Origin: Boesenbergia rotunda
Taxonomy: Eukaryota > Streptophyta > Magnoliopsida > Zingiberales > Zingiberaceae
NCBI GenBank assembly: GCA_024364735.1
Contig: JAGFNQ010005631.1
Span: forward strand, 55,270 to 119,269
DNA: 64,000 bases
Reading direction: 5' to 3'
Positions 34,629-46,404 of this stretch are shown piece after piece (position 1 is the first letter of the stretch; each line of letters begins with the position of its first letter). Made by a program: the position numbers and the translations under genes. The notes under the pieces are model-generated. The model was not told the origin of the DNA and did no database searches. It worked only from the letters and a program-made list of their open reading frames with translations.

Positions 34629-35535
34629 CGTTCAACATTTCTGGTGGTCTTTGTACCGTTAAAGTAGTGCTCGATGATCAAAGCACTACTTATCAGTTCT
34701 TCGGAGGTTTGCGACCTCTTAACACTGCTGGCCACATTTAACGCTATCTTAGGCCTTAACATCTTGAGCCTTAGCCTGACTCTCTCTTTTTCTGTGCTAA
34801 CTAGCTCTGGGCATAGATAAGCTAGTCGGTTGAACTTCCTCACTGCTTCATCCACGGATAGTTCTCCAGGTCTGAACTCCGTGAATTCATCATAATGCTT
34901 GTTGGTTACTCGCATATGAATGTATTCTTCAAAGAACTCGATCTCGAAGTCGGCCCATGTCATCTGGCTGACATTTCTCTTGGCCTAGACTCTTTCCCAT
35001 CACAATCTAGCATCTCCGGTAAGGCAGAAGGAGGCGCACTTTATCTTCTCTACCTCAGGTCAGTCCAGTTGCTCTACTTTGCTTTCCAACGTTTTGAACC
35101 ATGCTTGAGAATCCCATGGTTCACTTGTGCCTGAGAAGTTCTCTGGCTTCAGTTTCTACCACTAGATGAGGTACGCTTCTAGCCTTACCCCCCTTGCCGG
35201 GACTATAGATGTATCCGATGGATCGTCGGTCACAACTGGTGCCACTACATTCTCCACCAGCGGGGTAATGGGAGCGGCCTACTGGTTAGTCATCATGGTG
35301 GCAATAACTTACTGCTATTCTACTACTTACCTATGTAACCGAGCCACCACCTCTAAAAGATTTGGTAGTGGTACTGACTTTGTTGCCTCTTGCCATTTAG
35401 GAGCTCGCTCCTCATTTTGGGCCTTTCTAGGACGTCCTCTTGACATTCTCTTACTCTATATCATAAAGAGGCTATGTTGTCTCTTGCCCTCTAGGAGCTT
35501 GCTCCTCATTTCGGACAATTCTGGGACGTCCACTT
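34625..35535 (-). pseudogene. Gypsy-A gag, truncated and stopped
   Basis: The 34963-34625 segment carries MTWADFEIEFFEEYIHMRV.., ..FRPGELSVDEAV.. and ..CPELVSTEKERVR... A stop (TAG near 34986) precedes it, and the frame upstream shows the usual ..LTGDARLWWERV context. Near 35535 and 35450 there are two similar N-terminal starts (MASGRPR.. and MSRGRPRKAQNEER..) about 80 bp apart, a small duplication. Gag ends ..TTRNVER with TGA overlapping the protease ATG. There is no CCHC zinc knuckle. Confidence 0.7.
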
Positions 35536-35791
35536 GCCATTCTCTTACACTATAGTGTAAAGAAAATAAAAGCTCATTTTCCCTTACTAACTTACTTCAT
35601 TATCTCCATGCACATATTAGCATATAATAATACTAACATACTTCCTTATCATCATGCACTTACTGATACTAGCAGTCAATAATGAAAAGCATACAAAACT
35701 ACAACATATAAACTTCTTACTTGGCAGGCGGCAGGATTGATGCTTGATGTCATTGTGGCGGAAGGGTGGAAACTTTGCTCTGATACCACTC

Positions 35792-37968
35792 TGTGACGAC
35801 CCACCTTAACTTCTCTCCCTTAAAGTCGGACGTCACTTTTACTTAACCTTAACTTTACCTTATTCTTAGCCTTAGGTTACAACTACTTGACTTCCCTTAA
35901 CTTGCTCTGAATTTTTTTCTTTTAAAAAAAACTTTCATTTTATTTGCTTTATAAGGATTTGACCCCTAGATCTCTTAGTTGTAAAACTAAAGCACTAACC
36001 ATCTGCCCTACAACACTTTCCTTTTAATGGTACCAGTCGACTGCTATATAGCCAGTCGACTGGTGTCAGCCACAGAAACTTTCTGTGCCCGGCACCAGTC
36101 GATTGGCCTCTTGGCAGTCAACTGGTGCATCGAACAGAAACTTTCTGTTCGATAGGGCAGTCGACTGGTTCTGAACCAGTCGACTGGCACGCCTGAAACC
36201 TGCATTTACAGACCTGAAAATCATTTCCAAAGCTCCACAATTCATATACTTTTAAGACATACAAAGACATAACTCCATTTCTATACTCTATACTAGTTTT
36301 ATAAACATCCTAGCAACTCAAAACAACCTCATAAACTTGCAATTAGGATCTTTGCGGAAGTAAATAAGCTATCAAAATATATGAACTCTAGACTAGAGTT
36401 TGTACCCAACTTTGTCTCTATGCAAGGTTTAAACAAAGTCATTCGTTCTACCAATTCAAAACACCAAAACACATGTTCTACAAGACTTAACCCGATGATC
36501 TCTTCCACGGTTCCGCCGCCACTGAACATCAATGCAAGTCCCGCTCGCCTCCCTAGCTTATGCTTTTTCTTTACCTTTGTCTGCAATAGAAGGAAATGCA
36601 ACTAATAAGCGATTTGCTTAGTAAGTAAATCCTAACTCACAAATCCATGCGATCAATGATAAACATGCTCTTTTCAAATAATGCTTGCTTCAAAACACAT
36701 GCACTTTGAAATACTTACACATGGAAACTTTCACATACTTATCATGCTCAATCATGCTTGAAAACATTTACCAGCATTAAAACATTGGCAAATCTAACAT
36801 GCTCATAATTTCTTTTGAGACTTGCTACTTATGCATTTCCATACTTTAAACCACTTACTTCCTTGCTCTTGCTCTTTAACATGCTTGTAACATAACAATG
36901 TTAACATACTTAGGAAAACATATGCTTAAACTGAAAACACTTACATATACTCATATACTTCAAAATAATAATCAACTTTCTCAGGCCTTGACACTGTACC
37001 ATGGTATCAATGTACCAATGCGCACATCCCTAATAGGTTTCGGGGTAGCTAGCCACCGCACCCTATTAGAGCTTCTTTCTTACTTTCTGTGGGCCTCTCA
37101 TTTGCCCGGTACATGTCACTTTACAAAAGTAAAATACTTTCTTACTCATAATGCTTGTATTTATCAAGCTAACTTTCTTTTTCATAAATCTTGCACTATA
37201 AACCTTTACCTTTTCTTACTTGGAACTTTCATCGAGTACCTTGCGTGCCCTTAACCCCAAAACTCCTTTTTGGGACTTTTCAAGAACTTACTCTTGTCAT
37301 ACTTAGGTCACATACACAAAAACTTACTCCAATTCATATTCTATGATAAAACATGTATTCTTTAGGGACTTAAAACACACAAATAAGAAAACCATAATCT
37401 TAAAGCATGCACTTAGATCACAAACATGGTTCTACAACGAGAAATACATGGCGAAACTACTTCCATTGCAGGTGAGTGATTTACTTACCCTTTTTCTTGA
37501 AGAAAATTCACTAAATATCTAGGAAACTCCTAGCGTAGCGCTCCTCTTCTCTTCCCTTGCCAGAAGACTTCACCCTTGGCCCTAGGGAAGAAGCCCTAGG
37601 TCTTCTACTTCAAGAGGAAGAAGGAGGAAGAAAACTCCCCATTTTTCCCTATTTTCGCAGCCTCCTCCCCTCTGCTCGCGCGGCCTCCCGAAACCCTAAA
37701 AGGGGTCTTAACACAACTTAAGTGGAAGTTGAGACATCTTCTCATGAAAAGGACTTACTTAGCTATAATATTATTTCGCTTCATTTTTTTCTGTGCTTGA
37801 TACCCTTGCCCTGCTGGTTACTGGAGCTTGCTTAAGGATTTGCTTCCCGTGTGGTCGCGAGATCAAACCCCACCCGACCTTTTAATGATTTTTTTTCATT
37901 TTTATTCCGAAAAATTGCCAAAAATTCAGAAAATTCCTAATAATTCACGAAAATTATTGGGCGTTACA
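35792..37968 (-). repeat. 5' LTR of Gypsy-A
   Basis: 2177 bp, intact copy without Gypsy-B. It shows the uninterrupted site gcatgcacttagatcacaaac near 37409-37425, confirming the Gypsy-B insertion point and TSD. tRNA-like modules are at 35947-36013 and near 37805-37880. The palindrome array is at 36035-36187. Confidence 0.9.
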
Positions 37969-38145
37969 GAGTTGGAAAGTGAGGGTCGAACCTATTAGGA
38001 CCGGTAGGAGAGCTAAAGGTGGAGTGATTAGCTCTGATTTACTTGTAGAAGATTTATCGCCGTGGAAGACTTCAAGCAATTCTAACGCTCTAGGATTTAC
38101 TTGGTATCCACCTCCTTGAGGTGACTAATCCAAGGATATGCTCTC

Positions 38146-39075
38146 TGTTGAGGCAATCGACCCTTAAATGATTGGAAGATCATGGTTTTGATGTGTGTGG
38201 TTGAATATGTTTAAGGTTAGAGTGTTATGTTGTATTTGATGTGTGTGATTGAGTTTGCAGGACTTGAAGAATCACACATGTTGGACATATCCGAGGGACG
38301 AGAGCCGAGGGAGGAGAGCTCCAAGGGCAAGCCGGGAAGTGGACTTCAAGGGCACACATGAAGGGTAGCATGGAAGCAAGCCAAGGGAATGCTTGCGTGC
38401 GCATCTGAGGGACGATAGCCAGAGGAAGAGGACTTCAAGAGGCAAGCCAAGGGAGCAGACCTGAAGGCACACGTGAAGGAGAAGGTTCGGAGTGGCTGGA
38501 GCTGAGCTGAGAGGCAGGGCAATCGACTGACCCTGGGGCAGTCGACTGCCAAAACCCACAGAAAGTTTTCGGCCTCGGACCAGTCGACTGCCCATGGGGC
38601 AGTCGACTGGTATACCCCAAAAATTAGCCGTTGGCTAGCAATTAATGCTAGACCAGTCGACTGCCCTTGGGGCAGTCGACTGGTGCGGGGCTGGACAGAC
38701 TGCGAGTTTGTCCTGTTCACCTATAAAAGGAGCACCTTTTTGCACGTGAACGGTACGGTTCCGTACAGTGTCGAAGTGCTGCTCGTCTGAAGAGTGTTTC
38801 ATACTTCCTCTCTCATATTTCTTCATTCTGTAAAGAGGAAGATCGACTATAAAGGTTTCTCCACCTGAAGGAGAATTTTTCATAGTGAAAGTGGTGCTCG
38901 CGGCGTGGATCCTTGGATTAGTCACCCATCTAGGTGGATACCAAGTAAAAATATTGTTGTTAGCATTGTCTTGATTTCCTTTGCATATTATTTCCGCTGC
39001 GCTAACAGTTTTGTAGAGATCTAATCCGAAAAAGTGCTATTCACCCCCCCTCTAGCACGCCTAGACGATCCTTCA
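38146..39075 (+). repeat. 5' LTR of Copia-C
   Basis: 930 bp. CAGTCGACTG palindromes at 38521-38690 lie just upstream of the TATA box (38722-38728). The LTR pair differs at scattered sites of a few percent by eye. ORFs at 38272-38925 on the minus strand are shadows. Confidence 0.92.
38722..38728 (+). promoter_or_regulatory. TATA box of the Copia-C 5' LTR
   Basis: TATAAAA in cacctataaaaggagc, the LTR promoter; the 3' LTR copy is at 52702-52708. Palindromes end about 35 bp upstream. Confidence 0.7.
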
Positions 39076-39133
39076 GTTGGTATCAGAGCCGGTGCGTTTC
39101 GGAAGAACTAAACGTCAACCAGAGCAAATTTTA

Positions 39134-40690
39134 TGGCGTTTCAAGAGGGATACTCCACCGCACGACCACCCTTCTTCGACGGAATGACTTCGCTTATTGG
39201 AAAGGTAGGATGCAGTACTATCTTATGAATGATATTGAGAATGGATAAGTGTTGCAGATGGCTTCGAGGCACCCATCGATGAAAGAGGAGAACCAACACC
39301 GATGAGATCTTGGTTAAAGGAGGTAATGAAGAGGGCACAATCCAATGCCAAAGCCACCACCACACTGCAATGCGGGCTCTCAAAGGAGCAACTGAACAAG
39401 GTGGGGCCATTCAAGAGCGCCAAGGAACTGTGGGACAAGTTGGTGGAGTTGAACGAGGGGTCAAACGAGTCCAGAAGAGCCAAGAAGGACTTGCTAGTGG
39501 CCCAACTACAATCCCTATCCATGAAGAGCAATGAGAACGTCAGCCAGCTACATGGAAGGGTAAAGGAAGTGATCAATGAGCTCCATGTGATTGGAGAGAA
39601 GATCGAGAACCGGGACATCGTCAAGTATGTTCTACAAGCCTTCCCGAGAACCACCTTGTGGGCATCCATGGTTGATGCTTACAAGGTATCAAGGGACTTG
39701 TCAATTGTTAAATTAGACGACCTTTTCTGTGAATTTGAGCTACACGAGCAAGCTAATGTCTCGGCCAAAGAGAAAGGTATTGCCTTTGTTGCAGAAAAGG
39801 AGAAGAAGAAGAGGAAGGAGAAGAAGAAGGTGGTTTACTCATCCTCATCAGATTCAGAGGAATCCAGCGCCTCCTTGGATAGCGATCAAGAGGCGTTCAT
39901 GGTAAGAAAATTTCGTAGAGCTTTTAAAAGTTTGTCTAACAAGTCCTATGCTAGGAAAGGGTCCAAAGGTAAGGGTAAGGCCAGAGTCATCATATGCTAC
40001 AACTACCACCAAGAGGGACACATGAAGAACGAGTGCCCCTAATTGAAGAAAAGAGATGACAAGAAGGAGGAGAAGAAGAAGAGTGACAAGAAGAAGTCAA
40101 AGAGAAAGGAGAAGGGTGCCACCAACCTTAAGGCAACTTGGGATGATCCATCATCCTCAGAGGAAGAAGAAGAGCAAGTCTCTCACTTCGCTCTTATGTC
40201 ACAAGATCACTCAGACTCATCAGATGATGAACGAAGCTCAAGTAGTGAAGATGAGAGCTCCTCCACTTCATCATCAGAGTCAGAAGCTTCGGTAAGTGAG
40301 GTATACCACCTACCCTCATCTACTTTAGTAAAAATCATTTCTAGCACTAACATGGACTTAGCTAAGGCTAGAAGTAAAATTAAGGAGCTAAAAGAAGAAA
40401 TTGCCATGCTTAAAGTAGAATCTACTAAACTTAAAGAATTGCATGCTAGTTCTACCTCTTCACATGCTTCACATCTTGAAACTGAAAATAGGAATTAAGG
40501 AAAAAGGTAGATGACCTCACAAAGGCCCTTAGGAAATTCCAAGTAGGATTTAGTAACCTAGACATGATAATCAACAGTCAAAGGGTCGTTTATAACAAGG
40601 TCGGCTTAGGATATAGGCCTAAGACAAAGGAGGTAGCCTTTGTCTCACTTACCGGTAGGATTGGTGCATCTAGGAGACTCAGGGCTAGGG
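39134..40690 (+). pseudogene. Copia-C gag, broken
   Basis: ATG at 39134 (MAFQEGYSTARPPFFDG), about 45 bp after the PBS. A 1-base loss near 39180, a TAA near 39246 and a further shift precede the long open piece 39302-40042. That piece has the UBN2 core (SAKELWDKLVELNEGSNE, QLHGRVKEVINELHVIGEK) and a CCHC knuckle read as CYNYHQEGHMKNEC: the second Cys is now Tyr. A TAA follows at 40040. 40043-40498 continues with a Lys-rich then Ser/Glu-rich tail and a coiled coil, then another frame break. Gag cannot be made, although pol downstream is open. Confidence 0.85.
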
Positions 40691-40711
40691 GAAACACAAA
40701 GAAGGCATGGG

Positions 40712-42281
40712 TGTTGGATCGAGATACACGATAGAGGGGGGTGAATATCATGAAAAATTTTCAGAAGTGAATTAGAGTAAGTATGCAGCGGAATAAGAAC
40801 AATCACAAACACAGGGATTTTACTTGGTTCGGAGCCTGGGTCGACTCCTACTCCAAGGCCCACGGTCGTTGACCGTTTACTGAGGGCAATTCTATAATCG
40901 CGCAAAGATTCTTACAAAAGTTTACAATTGTAGTACAGTAATAGTATAACAGAAATGAAAAACCAGTTCTTCATTACCGACGTCAGATATCAGATGTTTC
41001 TCGGAGCAGAGGGACGTCGTCGGCGCTTTCGTGTCGAGTTGGAAGGTTTCTGGGGCGAAGCGCAAGAGCAGAATAACGTAACAGCGTTGGAAGAAGTTGT
41101 ATTCAGGCTTGAGGGGTCGAGGGCCTTTTATAGGGTTCTGAGGGAGCCTTGGAGCACGGGGGCGCCCTCCACGTGGCCTGTGATCCGCTCACTTCGCAGT
41201 CAGCGAGTTATCCCTTCAAAATCGGGATAAGTCCTTGACGGGGGCACCCTGGAAGCTGAGGACGCCCTGGCTGACCTTTTTAGCGGGAGTATCGGCTAGA
41301 TGAGGCTTATCCTCATCGCTGTCTTCAGGCGCGGGGCGCTCTGGTGGCTGGGGGCGCTGTGGGCACTGAGGGCGCCCTGACTGCTGGGGGCGCCCCGGCC
41401 AGTATTCATCCGAAGCTCCTTTTTTGCTTCATTTGTTTCATGTTCACCTTGGGGGCGCCCTGGACACTCAAGGCGCCCTACTCAGCTGCTGCCTCACTCC
41501 TTTGAGGCTCTCTGAGCTGCAGACACTCGTTCCTTTGGTCCTGCATCCAGGGTTAGTCCGAAAACAACATAAAGCAGCAAGTTGTTAGTTTTATACAGCC
41601 TTAGCTGTCTTGGTTCTGACTTTGGGTCTCCAAAATGGAGCCCTAGGTCGAACCGACGCCTACTGTTCCCTCAACGGATAACGCGTCCTCACCTACTCCT
41701 CTCAGGAGAGTTTACTTGTCGCCAACCGGCTCCTCTGGTTGGACTTTTGCCCAGCAGTCCTTCGCTAGGACTTCAGTACCAGGCTGTCCTTTGCCTGGTG
41801 CCTAGCATTCCTTCGCTAGGTCTTGTTGACTAGCAGCCCTTCGCTAGTTGCCTAGTAGTCCTTCACTAGGACTTGGTGACTAGCAGCCCTTCACTAGTTG
41901 CCTAGTAGTCCTTCACTAGGTCTTTGTGACTAGCAGCCCTTCGCTAGTTACCTAGTAGTCCTTCGCTAGGGCTTTGTTTCCTGGCAGCCCTTCGCCAGGA
42001 GCCTAGCAGTCCTTCGCTAGGGCTTTGTTTCCTGGCAGTCCTTCGCCAGGTGCCTAGCAGCCCTTCGCTAGGACTTTGTTTCCTGGCAGCCCTTCGCCAG
42101 TGCCTAGCAGTCCTTCGCTAGGGCTTTGTTTCCTGGCAGCCCTTCGCCAGGTGCCTAGCAGCCCTTCGCTAGGACTTTTCCTGCACACTTGAGTAACATT
42201 GTTAGAACACCAATAATACTTAACTTTGAACCCTTTGCCAATATCAAAACAAGGTTCGATATGGTGCTTCCTGCACCAACA
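40712..42281 (-). repeat. 3' LTR of Copia-D
   Basis: 1570 bp. Minus-strand TATA box at 41126-41132 (TATAAAA). A GC-rich gggggcgccctgg repeat block at 41150-41460, and a hairpin tandem array at 41740-42180. ORFs 40955-41833 recur in the other LTR and are not genes. Confidence 0.92.
41740..42180. repeat. Hairpin tandem array in the Copia-D LTR
   Basis: Units of about 50 bp alternate ctagcag(t/c)ccttcgctag and ctggcag(t/c)ccttcgccag. Each forms a 5 bp stem with an 8-base loop, and stem changes are matched on both sides. The partner array is at 47430-47870. Confidence 0.9.
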
Positions 42282-44977
42282 ATCTCCCCCTTTTTGATTT
42301 ATGGCAACACGATTCAAAGTTAAGTAAAAATTATAACAGTTTAAGCATGAAAGTTAAGACCAATGAAACATGGCAATTCTTAACAGTCTAATACCAATGT
42401 AACTTGAACAGAAATTTTTTTTCTCATACTCATACTCCCCCTGAATAATTTTTTTATAAAACAATAATTAACTTAACTCTTAACTTTGACCTTTTCTCCC
42501 CCTTTGACATATATCAAAAACAAACATGGGTGAACAAGGTATCTAATAGGGATTTTTGAGTTTTTCTAAATGCTTCATGTTTTTGACAAAGTTTTTTTCA
42601 AAAATAGAGTAAAAGCATTTTTAAAACTTTTTACACTTAAATAATTTTCCATTATGAAAGGTTTTGCAAGCCTAAATTTTGTTAAATAACTTTTACTTAC
42701 AAGGCTTTGCAAAAAGAATTTTACTTAGGCAAAATTTTGAAGTCAAATTTTAAAAAAAAAATTCAACTTTTAAAAAAATTTGCACACTTAGAAGAATTTG
42801 CTTGGAAATACTTTGTGTAATATTTAATAAATTTCTAGACAAGTTTTTCACCAAAAACATTACTTAGAAACATTTGCCAAAATTTTCAAAAGGTTTTTAC
42901 TCAGACAAATTTTGTTTACTAAGAAAAATTTTACTTAGGAAAAAACATGCACTTTAAGAATTTTTGGAACATTTTTTTTAAAAAAAAATTAAACAAAATT
43001 TCCTTTTTCTCCCCCTTAATGTGAAATTCTTCTCCTTATATTTTTAGATCATTTCCAAGTTCAGTTTTGAAAAAAGTATTTTGAAAAACTTCTGAGTATC
43101 ACAAAGGAAATTCTAAGTTAAGAGCAACTCGAAGTTTTCAATAAAGTTCCTTTGAAAAGGGAAAAAGTTTAAGGAAGAATTTAATTTTCACTTTTTCTAC
43201 TCTCCCCCTTGGCCATATATCAATAAAGAATTCTTGAAAAATATATTTTGAAAGAAGTTTTAAGGAGAAAGTTTGTGTATCAGAGCCTATGAGTTTTGAA
43301 AACATAAAAATACTTAGTATAATTCTTGAAGGCATAGCAACAAAGCTTAAATGTCCAGATTAAATCCATTTTGAAGAGTATTGTGCAGTTCTGAAAAATA
43401 TTTTTTATTTGTAAGAACGTATTAGAAAGATTTTCCTTAAAAAAAGATTTTTCAAGTACATTTGAGATTATGATTTGAAACACATAAGTACTTTTTTTAA
43501 AAAAAGTATTAGACTTTGAAAAATATGAGTAATTTTTGAAACGTATTAGACTTTGAAAAATATAAGTAATTTTTGGAACGTATTAGATTTTGAAAAATAT
43601 AATATTTTACTTGACTAGGTTTCTTTTCTAGTTTGACACAATCCTAGAAGCCTTATTGACTACAAGGACATTTTCCTAAGTGCCCTGGAAATTCTCTAAC
43701 CCAAGTAAATATTATTTCAAAAACAATTTCATAAGCTACAACAATAATGGTATTTTGAAAGACTTAAATTTTCAGCAAGGATTTTGAAGATATAGTTCAT
43801 GAAAATATGTTATTAAATAATTTCAACACAGATGATTATCAATAAAAACTTTTTAGAAATTCTTCTTTTGATTCAGCCTCCCCCTAAATTTGACACATCC
43901 TAGGAGTCCTTGTAGATCATTAAGTAGACCTCCTTTGTGTCTTTAGGGTTTATCAGAATCAAGAGAATAGTTTTGAATAAAAGTATGGTAATTTTCAAGA
44001 AAATAATTTTAGAAAATTCAATTTGGAATGAAGAGAATTTTTTAAAGAATAAGCCCCGAAAACAAAATTTGAAATGACAATGGTATTTTGAAATTTAGTA
44101 TTTTTGAGCTTCTTCTAATTTGATCTCCCCTAGATCTGACACAGTTTGACTATGTTGACTAGGGTTGACTTTTTTGACTAAGTTTGACTAAGTTGACTAT
44201 GTTTGACCAATCAATAACTAAATCAAACAAGCCCTAGATTATATTTAAAACGAGTCTATTGAGATATTTAACATGAAATAAAAAAATGTTAGAATTGAAA
44301 GAGTAGGGTACCGAAAACTGAACAAAAGAGATAATTTTGAATAACTTTTGAAAACATTTTTTATTTAAAAAGATAGTGAATTATGCTTTTAGGTCCTAGA
44401 TGTATCACCCAGTTCTACATGATCAGACATGTTAACCTTATGGGTTTTGTGAGACAAAAATAGAAGTAAGGATTTTACTTTGAAAAATCATGATTAATTT
44501 TGAAAAACTGAATTAACTTTGAAAACCATTTTAATAAATTTTAGCTTTATTTTGAAAAAGTAGTTGAGTCTAAGATCAATTGAAATTTGTGTTAGATTTG
44601 AATTTGACAAGAAGTAACTTGAATTTGAATTTCAAAAATTGGCTTACAGGTCTTGGCGAGGCACTAGGCCTTCTTTGGCCGTAGCCTTATTGGATCATCA
44701 ACCCTTTCCTAGACAAAGCCTTTTAGTGAAATTTCATCTTCAAAATTACTTTTTGATAAATTCTAGTCTAACTAGTTTGGGTCTTGGATCGGTAGCTTCG
44801 GCTAGTTCCGCCAAAATGGCTTCCCTAACGTACTATCATCTCACCTCCACCTAATACTATGTTGTTCAAATTTCAGTTAAACCGTTTTAGTCCTTATCTA
44901 ACCAGTCCTAATTCTAAGAAAAAATAAATAACTAAAATAAAAGCAACATACAATTAAAGCATACAAGAAAAAATGAT
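42282..44977. other. Copia-D interior, non-coding
   Basis: PPT, then about 2.7 kb of A-rich sequence with many short tttgaaaa(a/t) motifs and recurring ctccccctttgacat blocks (42496, 43200, 43880, 44130), reminiscent of decayed PPTs. A pol gene would be expected here; I find no trace of one in any frame. Confidence 0.65.
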
Positions 44978-45904
44978 CTAAGTTACATCATAATCGAAAT
45001 AAAACTCTGGTTTATACAAATTAACCATGTTATTTGAGATAAATGTTGGATTTTCAGGTATTGAAAATTTACCTTTTGATTCCCGGTTGGGAATCTCCCC
45101 CTTGATACTTGTCATCATTCTTCTTTGTTTCTTTATCATCTTGTAGTGAACACGAGCTAATCGGAACAGTTTGGTTCGATCTCCTTCTTTGTCGTCAAAT
45201 ATTGAGTCTGAGTTGGACTCCGGTACTGGTTGAGGCCACTTTTGCAGTTCTCTTAGAGTTTTCCCTGCAATGAAAACTATACCTTCCTCGACCATTGCAG
45301 TATCAGCTTGATTATTTAACCTTAATTTAGAAGAAAATGATTCAAAATTAGTTACCAACTTTGCCTCAGAAAACTCGTCGTCTGACTCAGGTTCGATTTC
45401 AACGTCGGGTGTCGAGTCTGACTCGGCTGTCTGTGCTTGGACTGAGACTGCAAGATAACTTTGGTAATCTTCTTCTTCATTTGATTCGTCCGATGATTCG
45501 AACATCTCTCCTTCAAAGACCTCAATATCGGAGCTCTTTTCGTGTAGGTTGAGTAGCTTCTCCCACATCTCTTTAGCACATCCAAATGAACTGACTAGCT
45601 TGAGTTGTTCATTGGTTAGACCGCATTGTATGATCTCTGTTGCCTTAGCATCAGTCTCGATCTTCCTCAGAGTTGGTTCGTCCAATTTGTCCCAAGCGAT
45701 CGATGTTCCATCTTCCATGGGGAATCTGAACCCCGTTTGGATTATCGACCATAAATCCATATTAGCCTTCAGGTGGGATTCCATTTGACTTCTCCAGGAG
45801 TTGAAATTTTCACCAAAGAAGAGCGGTGGACGAATGCTATTCCATTCTTGATTGGCCATTAAAAATAATCCTTGCACACAAAAGAAATAACAGAAATGTA
45901 CCAA
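44978..45904 (-). CDS. Chimeric or shortened Copia gag ORF of Copia-D
   Basis: 308 open codons. M17 (MANQEW, 45856) is the likelier start, since the family begins close to the PxxFxGxNFxxW motif seen as RPPLFFGENFNSWRSQME. The N-terminal half follows gag (..AWDKLDEPTLRKIETDAKA.., ..IIQCGLTNEQLK.., ..CAKEMWEKLLNLHEKSSD). It then jumps to an acidic segment (EGEMFESSDESNEEEDYQS) without the rest of the UBN2 domain or a CCHC knuckle, and ends in a basic stretch. The frame stays open through this junction. Gag would package RNA. A shortened Gag that keeps only the N-terminal assembly part is odd and may not work. Confidence 0.65.
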   Translation of the reverse strand: MVHFCYFFCVQGLFLMANQEWNSIRPPLFFGENFNSWRSQMESHLKANMDLWSIIQTGFRFPMEDGTSIAWDKLDEPTLRKIETDAKATEIIQCGLTNEQLKLVSSFGCAKEMWEKLLNLHEKSSDIEVFEGEMFESSDESNEEEDYQSYLAVSVQAQTAESDSTPDVEIEPESDDEFSEAKLVTNFESFSSKLRLNNQADTAMVEEGIVFIAGKTLRELQKWPQPVPESNSDSIFDDKEGDRTKLFRLARVHYKMIKKQRRMMTSIKGEIPNRESKGKFSIPENPTFISNNMVNLYKPEFYFDYDVT

Positions 45905-46390
45905 GACTTGGTCTTGGATTAGTAGTGCGGGAGAAGGAAAAAAAATAGCTCAAAAAAAATATTACACGACTTTCGAGGCAGAATAATAATAAAATAATAA
46001 AAATAATTTATGATAAATTTTTAAAAATGTTGATTTTGTCAATTCTGATTAATAATGACAAAGTAAGAATTTAATGTTAAAAAAAAATTTGCTCGAATTA
46101 AAGTAGCACGAATTTCGAGAAAAATATTAAAATAATAATAAAAAAAAGTTTATGACAAATTTTCAAAAATTATTTGTTTTATCAATTCTGACTTATGGTA
46201 CAAAAATAAGAATTCAAAATTGAAAAAGGCGTAAGAATATTTTAAATACACCTACAGATATTATTTATTTGAAATAAAGATCGAGTGGTGTTGCACCACA
46301 TTGATTAACGAAAAAAGATTAAAAATGATAAAATAATTTTGAAAATCCGAAAGACTCAAATTGGTGGTTGCACCAAATTTAAGCTTCCCC
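45905..46390 (-). other. Copia-D leader with an imperfect direct repeat
   Basis: Two related blocks of about 120 bp (about 45965-46085 and 46105-46215) share cgac/cgaatttcgag..aataataa..tttatgacaaattttcaaaaat..tcaattctga. No ORF. It lies between the PBS and gag, where packaging signals occur in retroelements; that role is inferred. Confidence 0.5.
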
Positions 46391-46404
46391 GCTCTGATAC
46401 CATT

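Larger units (their letters stand above)
16765..37968 (-). mobile_element. Gypsy-A: Tekay/Del-type chromovirus, minus strand, host of nested insertions
   Basis: The LTRs start tgtgacgacccacc and end gcgttaca. TSD gagtt is at 16760-16764 and 37969-37973. The left (3') LTR is 16765-18380 plus about 28479-29036, split by Gypsy-B. The right (5') LTR is 35792-37968. The PBS at 35777-35788 is complementary to TGGTATCAGAGC. The PPT is at about 29037-29049. The order gag, protease, RT, RNase H, integrase, chromodomain identifies a chromovirus. A solo LTR (29482-31775) splits the integrase end. Confidence 0.9.

Noticed and set aside
41740..42180. Protein-coding tandem repeat
   Set aside because: Frames close often, and stems covary as DNA/RNA hairpins; it recurs only in the paired LTR.
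44639..44854. 71-codon ORF in Copia-D
   Set aside because: Antisense to the element with no domain; chance ORF.
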